Assembly (NCBI RefSeq): GCF_013128195.2
Contig: NZ_CP053452.2
Location: 9,734,001-9,798,000, forward strand
Direction of reading: 5' to 3'
DNA: 64,000 bases
Source of the DNA: Frigoriglobus tundricola
Lineage (GTDB): Bacteria > Planctomycetota > Planctomycetia > Gemmatales > Gemmataceae
Both the position numbers and the translations under genes were made by a program. Shown piece after piece: positions 18,359 through 28,835 of this stretch. The notes beneath the pieces are model-generated. The model ran no database searches, was not told where the DNA came from, and was given only the letters and a program-made list of their open reading frames with translations. Each line of letters begins with the position of its first letter. Within the stretch, counting starts at the first letter, position 1.

Positions 18359-21300
18359 ATGACATGTAGAACCTTGCTGAGTTGGCTGACGGGCGAGCGT
18401 CAGTTCCAACGAGGAGGCCCGCAGCGGGTCCTCACCGGCTCACGTCCCCGCCCGTTGCGCCTGGAGGAGATGGAACCGCGCGTGGTGCCGGCGTCGATTC
18501 TGTCCGTCGGAAACGCCACGTTCAGTCTGGCCGCCGGGGCCGCCGGCTTCCAAGTCACCCGCACCGGCGACCTGACACCGGCCGTCGGTATCGGCTATTC
18601 CGTCACGGACGGCACGGCGACCAGCGGCACGAACTACACTTCTTCTGCCCCGACTGGGGTTCTGGATTTCGCATCCGGCCAGACCACGGCCACAATTCCG
18701 CTCTCAATTCTCACGACTAATTTTAGCGGAGCCAGCCGGGGGTTCACGGTCGACTTGACCGGGGTCGTTGCCACCTTCGGCCCGCCCGCCGCCTTCGCCG
18801 CACAACGCACCTTCACGGTGGGCGTCCACCCCTTTTCAGTCGTGGAAGCCGACCTGAACGGCGACGGGCGCCCCGACCTCGTTGTCGCTAACTTCGGGTC
18901 CAACACGGTTTCGGTGCTGCTGAACACCACGGCGCCGGGCGCCGCCATCGCCAGCTTCGCCGCCCAGCAGACCTTCGCCACGGGCAACGGACCTTTTACC
19001 GTGACGGTCGCGAACGTGAACGGCGACGGCCGGCCCGACTTCGTCGTTGCCAACTCGGGTTCGAGTACCGTGTCGGTGCTACTGAACACCACGGCAGCCG
19101 GCGCCACTACCGCCAGCTTCGCCGCCCAGCAGACCTTCGCCACCGGCGCCGGACCCGTTTCCGTGACGGCAGCGGACGTGAACGGCGACGGCCGGCCCGA
19201 CCTCATTGTCGCCGACGAAGGGGCCAACGAGGTGTCGGTGCTGATGAACACGACGGCCCCGGGCGCCGCCACTGCCACTTTCGCCGCCCAGCAGACCTTC
19301 GCCACCGGCGGCGCGCCCCGCGCGGTGACCGCTGCGGACGTAAACGGCGATGGCCGGCCCGATCTGATCGTCGCCGACTACGGGTCCGCGGCGGTGTCGG
19401 TGCTGCTGAACACGACGGCCCCGGGCGCCGCGACCGCCAGTTACGCCGCCGGTGCCTCGTTTGCCACCGGCACGAGTCCCTCTTCCGTGGCCGTGGCGGA
19501 CCTGAACGGGGACGGCCGAGCGGACATCGTCGTCGCCAACTACGGCTCCGCCTCCGTATCGGTGCTGCTGAACACGACGGCCCCGGGCGCCGCCGCACCC
19601 AGCTTCGCCGCCCAACAAACGCTCGCCACCGGCAACGGGCCCCGGTTTGTGGCAGCGGCGGACGTGAACGGCGACGGCCGGCCCGACCTCGTCGTCGCCA
19701 ACTATAACTCGTTCAATCTGTCGGTTCTGCTGAACACGACGCCCCCGGGCGCCGCGACCCTGAGTTTCGCCGCGCAGCAGACGTTCCTCACCGGCAACGG
19801 GCCGTTTTCGATCGCGCTGGGGGATCTGAACGGCGACGGCCGGCCCGACATCGCCGTCGCGAATTACACCTCCGGCAACGTGGGCGTGCTGCTCAACACC
19901 ACGTCCCACACCGAATCGACAACGGCCGGCGTGCCTTCGCCCACGTTCACCGCGGCCGCCACACCGGCCACTGACATGGCGCCCTCTTCGGTGGCGGTTG
20001 CGGACTTGAACGGCGACGGTCTCCCCGACCTCATCGTCGCCAACTTCACCTCCGGCACGGTGTCGGTGTTCGTGAACACGACCGCGCCGGGTTTCGACAC
20101 GTCGACGTTCGCTGCCGAGCAGACCTTCGCCGTTGCCAGCTCGCCCTCTTCGGTGGCGGTTGCGGATGTGAACGGCGACGGCCGGCCCGACCTCGTCGTG
20201 ACGCACGAAGGCAACTCCACCGTGTCGGTGCTGCTGGGCACGACGGCCCCGGGCTCCGGCACGATCAGTTTCGCCGCTCCGCAGACCTTCGCAACGGGCG
20301 GCGCTCCCGATTCCGTGGCGGTGGCGGACGTGAACGGTGATGGCAAGCCCGACCTCATCGTCGCCAACCTCGGTTCCAACACGGTATCGGTGCTGCTCAA
20401 CACGACAGCGGCGGGTTCTCTCACCGCCGGTTTCGCCGCGCAGCAGACCTTCGCCACCGGGCGCCGGCCGTATTCGGTCGAGTTCGCGGACCTCAACGGC
20501 GACGGCAAGCCCGACCTCGTCGTGGTCAACGAAGGATCGGCCACGGTGTCGGTCCTGCTGAACACGACGGCCCCGGGTGCCACCACCTCCGCTTTCGCCG
20601 CCCAGCAGACCTTTGCCGTCGGCGCCGATTCGCGCACGATGACGATCGCAGACCTGAACGGCGACGGCCGGCCCGACCTCATCGCCGTCAGCTACGCCTC
20701 CGAAGCCGTGTCGGTTCTCGTGAACACGACGGCGGCGGGTGCGACGACGGCCACCTTCGCCGCCCAACAGACCTTCGCCACCGGCACCGGCCCCCGTGCG
20801 GTAGCGGCCGCGGACGTGAACGGTGACGGCAAGATCGACCTCGTCGTCGCCAACCTCGGCTCCGGCACGGCGTCGGTGCTGCTGAACACCACGACGCCGG
20901 GGGCCGCCACCGCCACCTTCGCCGCCCAACAGACCTTCGCCACGGGTAACATCCCCTATGCGGTGGTAACCGCGGACGTCAACGGGGACGGGCGGCCCGA
21001 CATCATCGTCGCCAACCAGTACGCCAACACGCTGTCGGTGCTGATGAGCGTGGAAGCGGTCGTCGGCACCAGTCCCGCCACCGGCACGATCGCGAGCGCC
21101 CCGATCGTCCAATCGATCGTCCTGACGGACCCCAACCCCAGCACCGCGGCGACGGTGGACTTCACGGTCACGTTCAGCCACGCGGTTAGTGGGGTCGTGG
21201 CCGGCAACTTCGTCCTCAGCGGCACCGCCACGGTCGGCGCCGGCATCGGGACGCCCGCGACCACCGACGGTGGCACCACCTGGACCGTGCCCGTGACCAC

Positions 21301-23178
21301 CGCCGGCACCGGCACCCTCGGCCTCACGCTCGGCACCCGGACGGGAATCGACGATAGCAGCGGCAATCAACTGTACAACACCACGAGCGACGACGGTTCG
21401 ACCTTCACCGCCGTCGTCGGCCCGCAATACACCATTGAGGCCGGTACGGCGACCGCCGTCGGCTCGTCGGTCGATCCGTCGACCTACGGCCAATCGGTCA
21501 CCTTCACGGCGACCGTCAGCGACACCAGTGCCGGTGGGGTCCCGACCGGCAGCGTGGACTTCTATAACGGTACGAGCTTGCTCGGGGCCGGAACCGCCCC
21601 CAGCGGCACGGGGAACGCCGCGACCTCGACGTTCACGATCGCCACGTTGCCGGCCGGAAGTTATGCGATCACCGCCGTCTTCACCGCGACCGGAGCATTT
21701 GTCGGCAGCGCATCGCCCGACGTGACCCAGACCGTCAACCCGGCGCCACTGACGATCACGGCCGACGACCAGACCAAGGTGTACGGCGCGGCGGTGCCGC
21801 CGCTGACGGCCAGTTACACGGGCTTCGTCAACGGGGACACCGCGGCGAATCTGACCACGACGGCCGTACTGACGACGACGGCCACCGCCGGCAGTACGGT
21901 CGCGGGCAACCCGTACGCCATCACTGCCAGCGGTGCCGTGGACGGGAATTACACGATCTCGTACGTGCCCGGCGCCCTCAGCGTCACCGCCGCGCCGCTG
22001 ACGATCACGGCCGACAACCAGACCAAGGTGTACGGCGCGGCGGTGCCGCCGCTGACGGCCAGCTACACGGGCTTCGTCAACGGCGACACCGCGGCCAGCC
22101 TGACCACGCCGCCTGCACTGGCAACGACGGCCACCTCCAGTAGCCCCGGCGGCTCGTACGTCATTACCGTCAGCGGGGCGGCAGATTCCAATTACGCCTT
22201 CGCGTACGCCGCCGGCACCCTCACCGTCGCGGGGCCGCCCCTGAGCCCGCCTCCGGCGCCCGTGCGCCCGTTGATCGTGGTGGGCGCGGGCGCGGGTGGG
22301 CTCCCCGAGGTCAAGGTCTATGACGCGGCCACCGGCGCTCTCGAGTTCGATTTCCTCGCCTTCGACGCCGGTTTCCGGGGCGGGGTGACGGTGGCGAGCG
22401 GCGACGTCAATGGTGACGGCGTGGCCGACATTATCGTGGGGGCCGGGCCGGGGGCCGGCCCGGCCGTCGCGGTGTTCAGCGGCGTGACGGGTGCGCTGTT
22501 GTCCGAGTTCTACGCGTTCGACGCGGGTTTCCGGGGCGGGGTGACGGTGGCCGCCGGGGACGTGTACGGCACCGGGGCGGCGGAGATCGTCGTGGGGGCC
22601 GGGCCGGGCGCCGGCCCGGCCGTCGCGGTGTTCAGCGGCGTGACGGGTGCGCTGTTGTCCGAGTTCTACGCGTTCGACGCGGGTTTCCGGGGCGGGGTGA
22701 CGGTGGCCGCCGGGGACGTGTACGGCACCGCGGCGGCGGAGGTCGTCGTGGGGGCCGGGCCGCGCCGCGCCGGCCCGGCCGTCGCGGTGTTCAGCGGCGT
22801 GACGGTGCGCTGTTGTCCGAGTTCTACGCGTTCGACGCGGGTTTCCGGGGCGGGGTGACGGTGGCCGCCGGGGACGTGTACGGCACCGCGGCGGCGGAGA
22901 TCGTCGTGGGGGCCGGGCCGGGGGCCGGACCGGCCGTCGCGGTGTACAGCGGCGCCGGCACGCTACTGAACGCGTTCTTCGCGTTCGATCCGCTGTTCAC
23001 CGGTGGGGTGACGGTGGCCGCCGGGGACGTCACCGGTGACGGCCGGGCCGACCTCGTCGTGGGGGCCGGGCCGGGCGCCGGACCGGCCGTCGCGGAATAC
23101 AGCGGAACCGACCTAACGCTCCTGGACGCGTTCTTCGCCTACGACCCGCGGTTCACCGGCGGCGTCTGCGTGGGTTGA
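18359..23178 (+). CDS. Giant FG-GAP/VCBS-repeat surface protein with MBG repeats (one frameshift)
   Basis: About 1,600 residues when reconstructed. The N terminus carries RPLRLEEMEPRVVPA, the short L-E-x-R-x-x-P motif seen at the front of many large planctomycete exported proteins. A Calx-beta-like domain follows (about 50-140). Next come 14 repeats of about 60 residues, each with a calcium-loop-like DxNGDGxPDL and a strand such as FAAQQTFATG. They are followed by an Ig-like domain, two near-identical MBG-type repeats (PLTITADDQTKVYGAAVPPL), then a second set of VCBS units (GGVTVAAGDVYGT ... IVVGAGPGAGPAVAVFSG). The frame is lost just after 22803 (GACGGTGCG where sister repeats have GACGGGTGCG). 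The true end is 23178. Role: cell-surface or extracellular adhesion or structural protein, inferred from family. Confidence 0.85.
22361..22950 (+). repeat. Near-identical 156-bp tandem repeats within the FG-GAP gene
   Basis: Units beginning TTCGACGC(C/G)GGTTTCCGG start at 22361, 22517, 22673 and 22831. The first two spacings are exactly 156 bp (52 codons). The third is 158 bp, because the 22673 unit has three extra bases near 22760 (GPRRAGP instead of GPGAGP) and one missing G at about 22804. The high DNA identity points to recent slippage or conversion. Confidence 0.9.
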
Positions 23179-23226
23179 GGTCGCGCGGCCGGTCCCGAGT
23201 AACGCCCCCGGAGTTGGCACGCGACC

Positions 23227-24303
23227 ATGTCCGAACCCATTCCCGATCCGATTTCCGGCCCCGACCCCTGGCTCGTCGTCACCTCGTCGCGCCACTTCCC
23301 GGCGTGGCTGGCCGCCGAACGCATCAGTTTGGCCGTGACGACGTATCAGACCGGTAAGTTGATCCTGATCGGCCTTCATCCGGATGGTCGGTTGTCGGTC
23401 CACGAGCGCACGTTCAACCGCTGCATGGGCCTGTGGGGGGACGGACAATCCCTCTGGATGAGTTCCCAATATCAACTCTGGCGGTTCGAAAACGTCCTCA
23501 TGCCCGGAGGCCGCCACGACGGGTACGACCGCCTCTACGTCCCGAGGGTCGGTCACACGACCGGCGATCTGGACGTCCACGACATCGCCGTCGAGGCCGG
23601 TGGCCGGGTGGTGTTCGTCAACACCCGATTCGGCTGCCTGGCAACGCTGAGCCCGCGCGACAGCTTCGCCCCGCTCTGGCGCCCGGCCTTCTTGAGCAAG
23701 CTCGCGGCCGAGGACCGCTGCCACCTCAACGGCTTGGCTCTGGCCGCCGGGCGCGTGCGCTACGTAACCGCCGTCGGCACCAGCGACGCGGCCGACGGCT
23801 GGCGCGAGCGGCGGCGCGACGGGGGCGTGGTGATTGACGTGACGGACAACCGGGTCGTCGTCGCGGGCCTCTCGATGCCACATTCGCCCCGCGTCTACCG
23901 CGACCGGTTGTGGCTGCTCAACTCCGGCACCGGCCACTTCGGCAGCACCGACCCGGTCCGCGGCACGTTCGAGCCGCTAACATTCTGTCCCGGATACCTG
24001 CGTGGTCTGGCCTTTTCGGGCGATTACGCCGTGACGGGCCTGTCGCGCCCGCGACACGATAAAACCTTCAGCGGCTTGCCCCTGGACGACGCCTTATCCT
24101 CCAGGGGGTGCGAAGCGCGGTGCGGCCTCCAGGTTATCGATCTGCGAAGCGGAGACATCGCCCACTGGGTGCGCATTGAGGGTCTGGTGAGTGAGCTTTA
24201 CGACGTGGTGGTGCTCCCGGGCGTCGTGCGACCCATGGCACTGGGGTTCAAGACCGATGAGATCGAGCGCCTGCTCACCGTCGGCGCCGCGAACGTCCTG
24301 TGA
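23227..24303 (+). CDS. TIGR03032-family protein of unknown function
   Basis: A 358-residue protein with the hallmarks of the TIGR03032 family: TSSRHFPAWLAAERISLAVT, NRCMGLWGDGQSLWMSSQ, DVHDIAVEAGGRVVFVNTRF, FLSKLAAEDRCHLNGLALAAG, YVTAVGTSDAADGWR, LSMPHSPRVYRDRLWLLNSG, and LSRPRHDKTFSGLPLDD. The fold is expected to be a beta-propeller built from LWLLNSG-type strands. No catalytic function is established for the family. The ATG at 23227 follows 48 bases after the giant surface-protein gene, and no signal peptide is seen. The gene precedes the five-gene biosynthetic-looking operon by 325 bases. In that gap, 24304-24628, I see no gene and only a short AT-richer patch near 24540, which may hold the operon's promoter. 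Confidence 0.85.
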   Translation: MSEPIPDPISGPDPWLVVTSSRHFPAWLAAERISLAVTTYQTGKLILIGLHPDGRLSVHERTFNRCMGLWGDGQSLWMSSQYQLWRFENVLMPGGRHDGYDRLYVPRVGHTTGDLDVHDIAVEAGGRVVFVNTRFGCLATLSPRDSFAPLWRPAFLSKLAAEDRCHLNGLALAAGRVRYVTAVGTSDAADGWRERRRDGGVVIDVTDNRVVVAGLSMPHSPRVYRDRLWLLNSGTGHFGSTDPVRGTFEPLTFCPGYLRGLAFSGDYAVTGLSRPRHDKTFSGLPLDDALSSRGCEARCGLQVIDLRSGDIAHWVRIEGLVSELYDVVVLPGVVRPMALGFKTDEIERLLTVGAANVL

Positions 24304-24628
24304 CGGGCCGCGTATGTGATGGCGTTCTCAATCAATCGCCCCGCGCTCCACCCGGCTCAGGAACGCCGATCGTTGTCCATCGCGGGTCCAGCTTGGAGCG
24401 TGGCAATCACGACCCTACACGAGTGGCGAGCTGCCGGACGGGCGCATCCAGAATCGAGGGAAGCACTTGCGCCTTGACGGTGGGTGACGGGTTTGCACCA
24501 AAGTCGCCGGTGCATTTCTGTCGGCTCCCGCCCAATCCGAAAAAATATCGCGCCCCGCGCTCGTTTTTCCCCTCGAGACGCGATTGGTATGGTGTGGGCG
24601 ACTCGGCACACGTGCACGGAGGCTCGCA

Positions 24629-26116
24629 ATGGGGCCACGGGACGGGACTCTGCTGACCGGGGTGACCGGTTTTCTCGGCCGCTACTTGCTGCGCGACATG
24701 CTCGCCGCGGGGCACCGAATTGCCGTCCTCGTTCGACCGGATCGGACCCGAACGGCCGAGGAGCGCGTTCGGGACGTGTTGGAGTTCGCCCGCGGGACCG
24801 CCGGGGTGCCGCTGGCCGCGCCGACAGTCATTGTGGGCGACCTCCGCGAGCCGGGACTCGGACTGAGCCGGGCCGATCAGGGCTGGCTTTCCCGGAACTG
24901 TGGCCGCGTACTGCACTCGGCGGCGAGCCTGTCGTTCGGCCGAACCGCGGACGGTGAGCCGCACGCAACCAACACGATCGCGACCCGCCGGCTCGCCGAA
25001 CGCGCCGAGGCCTGGGGCGTTCGCGCGTTTCATCACGTCTCGACCGCGTTCGTGTGCGGCGACCGCGACGGACCGGTCCTCGAATCGGACGGCGACCGCG
25101 GCCAGGGTTTCCACAACGATTACGAACTGAGTAAGCACTCGGCCGAACTCGCCCTCCGCACATCGCCGGCGTTGCGCACGACCGTGTACCGACCGTCCGT
25201 CATTGTCGGCGACAGCCGAACGGGTCACACCAGCTCGTACCACGGCCCCTACCGCTTTCTGAACCTGGCGAACCGCCTCGCACAAGCGGGCAACACACCG
25301 GGCCGGCGCTGGCTCCCGCTCCGACTGCCGTTCGAGGGGAGCGAGTTCCGCAACCTCGTTCCCGTTGACTGGGTCTCGGGCGCGATCACCCGGATCATCG
25401 GCCGTCCGGCCCTCCACGGCCGCACGTACCACCTCACCGCCGCGCGCCCGACGACGGTTCGCGACATCAAGGATGTAGCCGTCGAAGAACTGGGGTTGGA
25501 CGGCGTCGAGTTGGCCGGACGGGTGCCCCGCCCCAGCGCGCTCGAGCGCGCCTTCCTCGACGGGCTCCAGGAATACTGGCCGTACCTGGGCAGCGACCCG
25601 TCATTCGATTGTCGGAACACGCTCGCCGCGCTGCCGGACCTCCCCGCTCCGCGCGTGGATCGCGAAGCGCTCCGCCGGTTGGTCCGGTTCGCCGTTCGGG
25701 ACGACTGGGGGCGCGGGCGCCGCCGGACGTCGCTAAGGGGTTCACTCGACTGCGGCGACTACATCGAGCGGTACTTCCCGGACGCCGTCGCCCGTTCGCC
25801 CCTTGCGCGGTTCGCCGTCGAGGCCGCGCTGGGGTTCGACATCCGCGGTGCGGGGGGCGGGCGGTGGCTGTGCCGCATCGGCGGCGGTCGCGTCCTGCAG
25901 GTGACGCGCGGTTCGAACGAACGATCCGACGTCGAGTACCAGATGGGCGTGGACACGTTCGCGGCGGTGGTGTCCGGGCGGGAAAGCCCGCAAGCGGCGT
26001 TCTTCGGCCGGCGCATCGAGATCGCCGGGAGCATCGAGAAGGGGCTGAAACTGGCCACGCTGTTCGGCCAGTTCGTGCGCGACTTCCCCTACCCCGCCGC
26101 GTGCCCCCAGGAATAA
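24629..26116 (+). CDS. SDR/thioester-reductase-like enzyme with C-terminal SCP2-type domain
   Basis: 495 residues. The N-terminal half is an extended short-chain dehydrogenase of the NAD_binding_4 (thioester reductase / fatty acyl reductase-like) type. It has the nucleotide loop TGVTGFLG at residues 10-17, VRPDRTRTAEERV, HSAASLSFG, catalytic Ser138 region HHVSTAFVCG, Y165-x-x-x-K169 in NDYELSKHSAE, and YRPSVIVGDSRTG. The last ~110 residues (about 385-490: CRIGGGRVLQVTRGSNERSD, VDTFAAVVSGRESPQAAFFG, EIAGSIEKGLKLATLF) look like an SCP2/sterol-carrier lipid-binding domain. That fusion suggests a hydrophobic acyl substrate. ATG 24629 has GGAGG nearby. It is the first gene of a five-gene operon, 4 bases before the next. 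Confidence 0.8.
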   Translation: MGPRDGTLLTGVTGFLGRYLLRDMLAAGHRIAVLVRPDRTRTAEERVRDVLEFARGTAGVPLAAPTVIVGDLREPGLGLSRADQGWLSRNCGRVLHSAASLSFGRTADGEPHATNTIATRRLAERAEAWGVRAFHHVSTAFVCGDRDGPVLESDGDRGQGFHNDYELSKHSAELALRTSPALRTTVYRPSVIVGDSRTGHTSSYHGPYRFLNLANRLAQAGNTPGRRWLPLRLPFEGSEFRNLVPVDWVSGAITRIIGRPALHGRTYHLTAARPTTVRDIKDVAVEELGLDGVELAGRVPRPSALERAFLDGLQEYWPYLGSDPSFDCRNTLAALPDLPAPRVDREALRRLVRFAVRDDWGRGRRRTSLRGSLDCGDYIERYFPDAVARSPLARFAVEAALGFDIRGAGGGRWLCRIGGGRVLQVTRGSNERSDVEYQMGVDTFAAVVSGRESPQAAFFGRRIEIAGSIEKGLKLATLFGQFVRDFPYPAACPQE

Positions 26117-26120
26117 CGGC

Positions 26121-26837
26121 ATGACGCTCGTTGGGGCTGATACCGAAGTCGTGGAAACCGTCCGGTTCCCGTCCGGGCCGCTCGCGCTCGAGGGGCGGTT
26201 CTGCTACCCCGGCGCCGGCGCGGTGTACGGAGCGGTCGCGCTCGCCGGGCCGCACCCGATGCTCGGCGGCGACATGGACAACAACCTCGTGCGCGGCTTG
26301 TCCGCCGGGCTCGCCCGCCGCGGCGTCGCGACCCTGTGCTTCAACTATCGGGGCGTGGGCGCGAGCGAAGGCCCGCCCGCCGACGTCGTCGGCACGCTCG
26401 TCGAGTTCTGGGCGACCTCACGAACCGCGGAGGAAGCGGGCTATGCGGACGACCTGCGGGCCGCCACGGTAGCGCTCGCTCGGTTCGTCGGGACCGGACG
26501 CTGCGTCGGCCTCGTCGGCTACAGCTTCGGCTGCTCGCTCCTGCACGCCGCGGGGGCCGACCCGGACTGGCCGCTGGTCCTGGTGGCCCCGACCGTCGGG
26601 CGGCACGACTACGCCGCGTTCGAGACCGTGCCGAACCCGATGCTCGTGATCGCTCCGGACGGGGACTTCGCGGCCGAAGCGGACCGCGTGACGGACTGGT
26701 ACGCGGCGCTACGTGCCCCGAAGCGGCTCGTCCGCGGCGAGTGGGACGCCCACTTCTTCCGCGGCCAGGAGGAGCGGCTGGCGGAACGGGTCTTCGAATT
26801 TCTCCGCGAACGGTGGGAGGGCGGCTCGTGCCTCTGA
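26121..26837 (+). CDS. Alpha/beta hydrolase
   Basis: 238 residues, a compact serine hydrolase. HPMLGGDMDNNLVRGL provides the oxyanion region typical of the KANL3/TEX30-like branch, FNYRGVGASEG the next strand, and GYSFGC (S135) the nucleophile elbow. APDGDF and WDAHFF near the C terminus supply plausible Asp and His. There is no signal peptide. The family includes thioesterases, esterases and dienelactone-hydrolase relatives. In this operon a thioesterase or editing role next to an acyl-activating enzyme is reasonable but unproven. It starts 4 bases after the SDR gene and overlaps the following gene by 10 bases, so translation is coupled. Confidence 0.8.
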   Translation: MTLVGADTEVVETVRFPSGPLALEGRFCYPGAGAVYGAVALAGPHPMLGGDMDNNLVRGLSAGLARRGVATLCFNYRGVGASEGPPADVVGTLVEFWATSRTAEEAGYADDLRAATVALARFVGTGRCVGLVGYSFGCSLLHAAGADPDWPLVLVAPTVGRHDYAAFETVPNPMLVIAPDGDFAAEADRVTDWYAALRAPKRLVRGEWDAHFFRGQEERLAERVFEFLRERWEGGSCL

Positions 26838-27928
26838 CACAGAAACGCGCCTCTCGGTCGGGCGGTACCGAGCGCGACGTGCGGTTACGCGAGGTGCTGG
26901 CGCTTCACCTGCACCCGCGGCACGGTAGCGCGTACTGGTTGCGGCGACAGGCCGACCTCGGGTGGGACGTGCGCGACCGCGTGCGCACCGTCGCGGACCT
27001 CGCGCGCCTGGGCCGGATGCCGGTGGACGCCCTCCGACGGTGCCCCGTGCGGGACTTCATCCCGGCGGCGTTCCACAACGTGTTGAGCCGGTTCGTCACG
27101 GGCGAAACGGCCGGTACCAGCGGGCAGCCGTGCGCCACCGCGTACCGGGACGACGAGTTCGAGGCGGCTTTCGTTACGCCGTTCTTGCGAGTTGCAGAAG
27201 CGACCGGGTTTCCGAGCGGCGTGCCGTGGTTGTGGGTCGGCCCGTCCGGCCCGCACATCATCGGGAAGGTTGTGCGGGAACTCGCCCGCCGCACCGGGAG
27301 CATCGATCCGTTCAGCGTGGACTTCGACCCGCGCTGGGCGAAGAAGCTCGCGGCCGGGTCGCTCGCCCGGCAGCGGTACCTCGATCACGTGACCGCCCAG
27401 GCGATCGATACCGTGCGGCGCGAGGACATCGGGGTGCTGTTCACCACCCCGCCGGCCCTGACCGCCCTCGCCGAGCAGATGACCGCCCGCGCCCGCGAGG
27501 CGATCCGCGGCATCCATTACGGCGGCATGAGCCTCGCGCCGGGTGCCGTCAACGGGTTCCGGGAAGCGTTCCCGAACGCCGTCCACCTCGCCGGGTACGG
27601 GAACACGCTCTTCGGCGTGGTCATGGAGGGCGCCGACGGGCACCGACTGGCGATGGACTACTTCCCGCTCGGCGACCGCGTGCTGTTCGATGTCGTGCGG
27701 GACCCGGACACGTGGCCGCCCGCGCCGGTGCCCGTTGGTACGCGCGGCCGGGTGATGTTCCACCGGCTCGACGAAAGCGCGCTGCTCGTGAACGTCGTCG
27801 AACGCGACGAGGCCGAGCGGATCGCGCCGAGCGCTCCGGCCCGTGCCCTGGGCGGAACCGATGACGGGTTGCGTGATCCGGCCCCGCCCGCGGCGTTGAA
27901 CGCCCAACTCCAGCACGGACTGTACTGA
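26828..27928 (+). CDS. Adenylate-forming enzyme, PaaK/LuxE-like
   Basis: 366 residues from GTG 26828, preceded by GGGAGGGCGG; the start lies inside the hydrolase gene. The sequence follows coenzyme F390 synthetase / phenylacetate-CoA ligase / LuxE-type enzymes. It has the nucleotide loop GETAGTSGQP (about residue 95), PWLWVGPSGPHIIGKVVREL, RYLDHVTAQAIDTVRREDIG with the VLFTTPPALTALAEQ helix, IHYGGMSLAP, AGYGNTLFGVVME, and a C-terminal RGRVMFHRLDESALLVNVVERDEA. These enzymes activate a carboxylic acid as the acyl-AMP and pass it to CoA, a carrier or a protein cysteine. The protein is shorter than PaaK (about 430), as in LuxE-like proteins. LuxE with a reductase makes aldehydes, matching the reductase two genes upstream. 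Confidence 0.7.
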   Translation: MPLTQKRASRSGGTERDVRLREVLALHLHPRHGSAYWLRRQADLGWDVRDRVRTVADLARLGRMPVDALRRCPVRDFIPAAFHNVLSRFVTGETAGTSGQPCATAYRDDEFEAAFVTPFLRVAEATGFPSGVPWLWVGPSGPHIIGKVVRELARRTGSIDPFSVDFDPRWAKKLAAGSLARQRYLDHVTAQAIDTVRREDIGVLFTTPPALTALAEQMTARAREAIRGIHYGGMSLAPGAVNGFREAFPNAVHLAGYGNTLFGVVMEGADGHRLAMDYFPLGDRVLFDVVRDPDTWPPAPVPVGTRGRVMFHRLDESALLVNVVERDEAERIAPSAPARALGGTDDGLRDPAPPAALNAQLQHGLY

Positions 27929-27942
27929 CCCCGGAGGGAACC

Positions 27943-28809
27943 ATGCGCCGGACGACCCCAATTACCATTGCGTACACCCCGGACAGCGACGACGCGTTCT
28001 ATTACGACGCGCTGGAGCACGGGCTCGTGTCGATGCCCGGCTACCGGCCCCGGTTCCGGCGCGAGCCGATGGCGGTCCTGAACCGCGAGGCCCTGACCGG
28101 GACCAACGAGGTCACCGCGATCTCGTCCGTGGTGTACCCCGCGATCGCCGGCCGGTACGCGATCCTCAGCGTCGGGACCAGCGTGGGCCGCGGCTACGGC
28201 CCGGTGCTCGTGAGCCGCGAGCCCCGCACGCTGAGCGCCCTCGCCGGCCGCCGCGTCGGCGTGCCCGGCGTCCCCACGACGGGCTGGTTCCTGCTCCGGA
28301 CACTGTGCCCCGGCGCGGTCACGGTCGAGATGCCGTTCGACGAGATCGCCGGCGCGGTGGCCGCGGGCGCACTCGACGCGGGTGTCATGATCCACGAGGA
28401 GCTGCTGTATTACCCGCGGATGGGCCTCCGCCGGGTCACCGACCTCGGCGCCGAGTGGTGCCGGCGCCACGCGCTCCCCCTTCCGGTCGGGTTGAACGTG
28501 GTCCGCCGCGACCTCGGCAGCGCCGGGATGCGGACCGTCTGTACCGCGATTTCCGCGAGCCTGCACCACGCGCGGCTGAATCCGGAACCGGCACTCGCGC
28601 GGGTCAGCCGGTTCGGCCGTGGGGCCACGGGCGGGTGTACGGAGCAGTTCGTCCAGATGTTCGCGAACGACGATTCACAATGTATGCCGGCGGACGTGCG
28701 GGCCGCGCTCGGGGTGCTGTTGGCGCAGGTCGTCGCACTCGGGGCGGGTCCGGCGGTGCCGCCGATCGACATCATCGAACCCGCACCCGCGACCGTGGCT
28801 GTTGCCTGA
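27943..28809 (+). CDS. MqnA/MqnD-like (VitK2_biosynth) family enzyme
   Basis: 288 residues with the periplasmic-binding-like fold used by the futalosine-pathway enzymes MqnA and MqnD. Visible landmarks: an N-terminal ITIAYTPDSDDAFYYDALEH (compare 'SPCPNDTFIFYAL.HG'), EVTAISSVVYPAIAGRYAIL, SVGTSVGRGYGPVLVSRE, GRRVGVPGVPTTGWFLLRTL, DAGVMIHEELLYY and LPLPVGLNVVRRDLG. MqnD cleaves cyclic dehypoxanthinyl futalosine. Here no other menaquinone gene is present and the operon carries acyl-activating and reducing enzymes, so a different substrate is likely. GGAGGG precedes the ATG, which lies 14 bases after the previous stop. No signal peptide, so cytoplasmic rather than a transport binding protein. 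Confidence 0.75.
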   Translation: MRRTTPITIAYTPDSDDAFYYDALEHGLVSMPGYRPRFRREPMAVLNREALTGTNEVTAISSVVYPAIAGRYAILSVGTSVGRGYGPVLVSREPRTLSALAGRRVGVPGVPTTGWFLLRTLCPGAVTVEMPFDEIAGAVAAGALDAGVMIHEELLYYPRMGLRRVTDLGAEWCRRHALPLPVGLNVVRRDLGSAGMRTVCTAISASLHHARLNPEPALARVSRFGRGATGGCTEQFVQMFANDDSQCMPADVRAALGVLLAQVVALGAGPAVPPIDIIEPAPATVAVA

Positions 28810-28835
28810 ACACCACCTGCTGAGAGGAGCGCGAG

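Noticed and set aside
19079-21493. An 804-codon antisense frame across the FG-GAP repeats
   Set aside because: The repeat units impose periodic openness on the other strand; the translation is a repetitive shadow rich in Arg/Gly/His.
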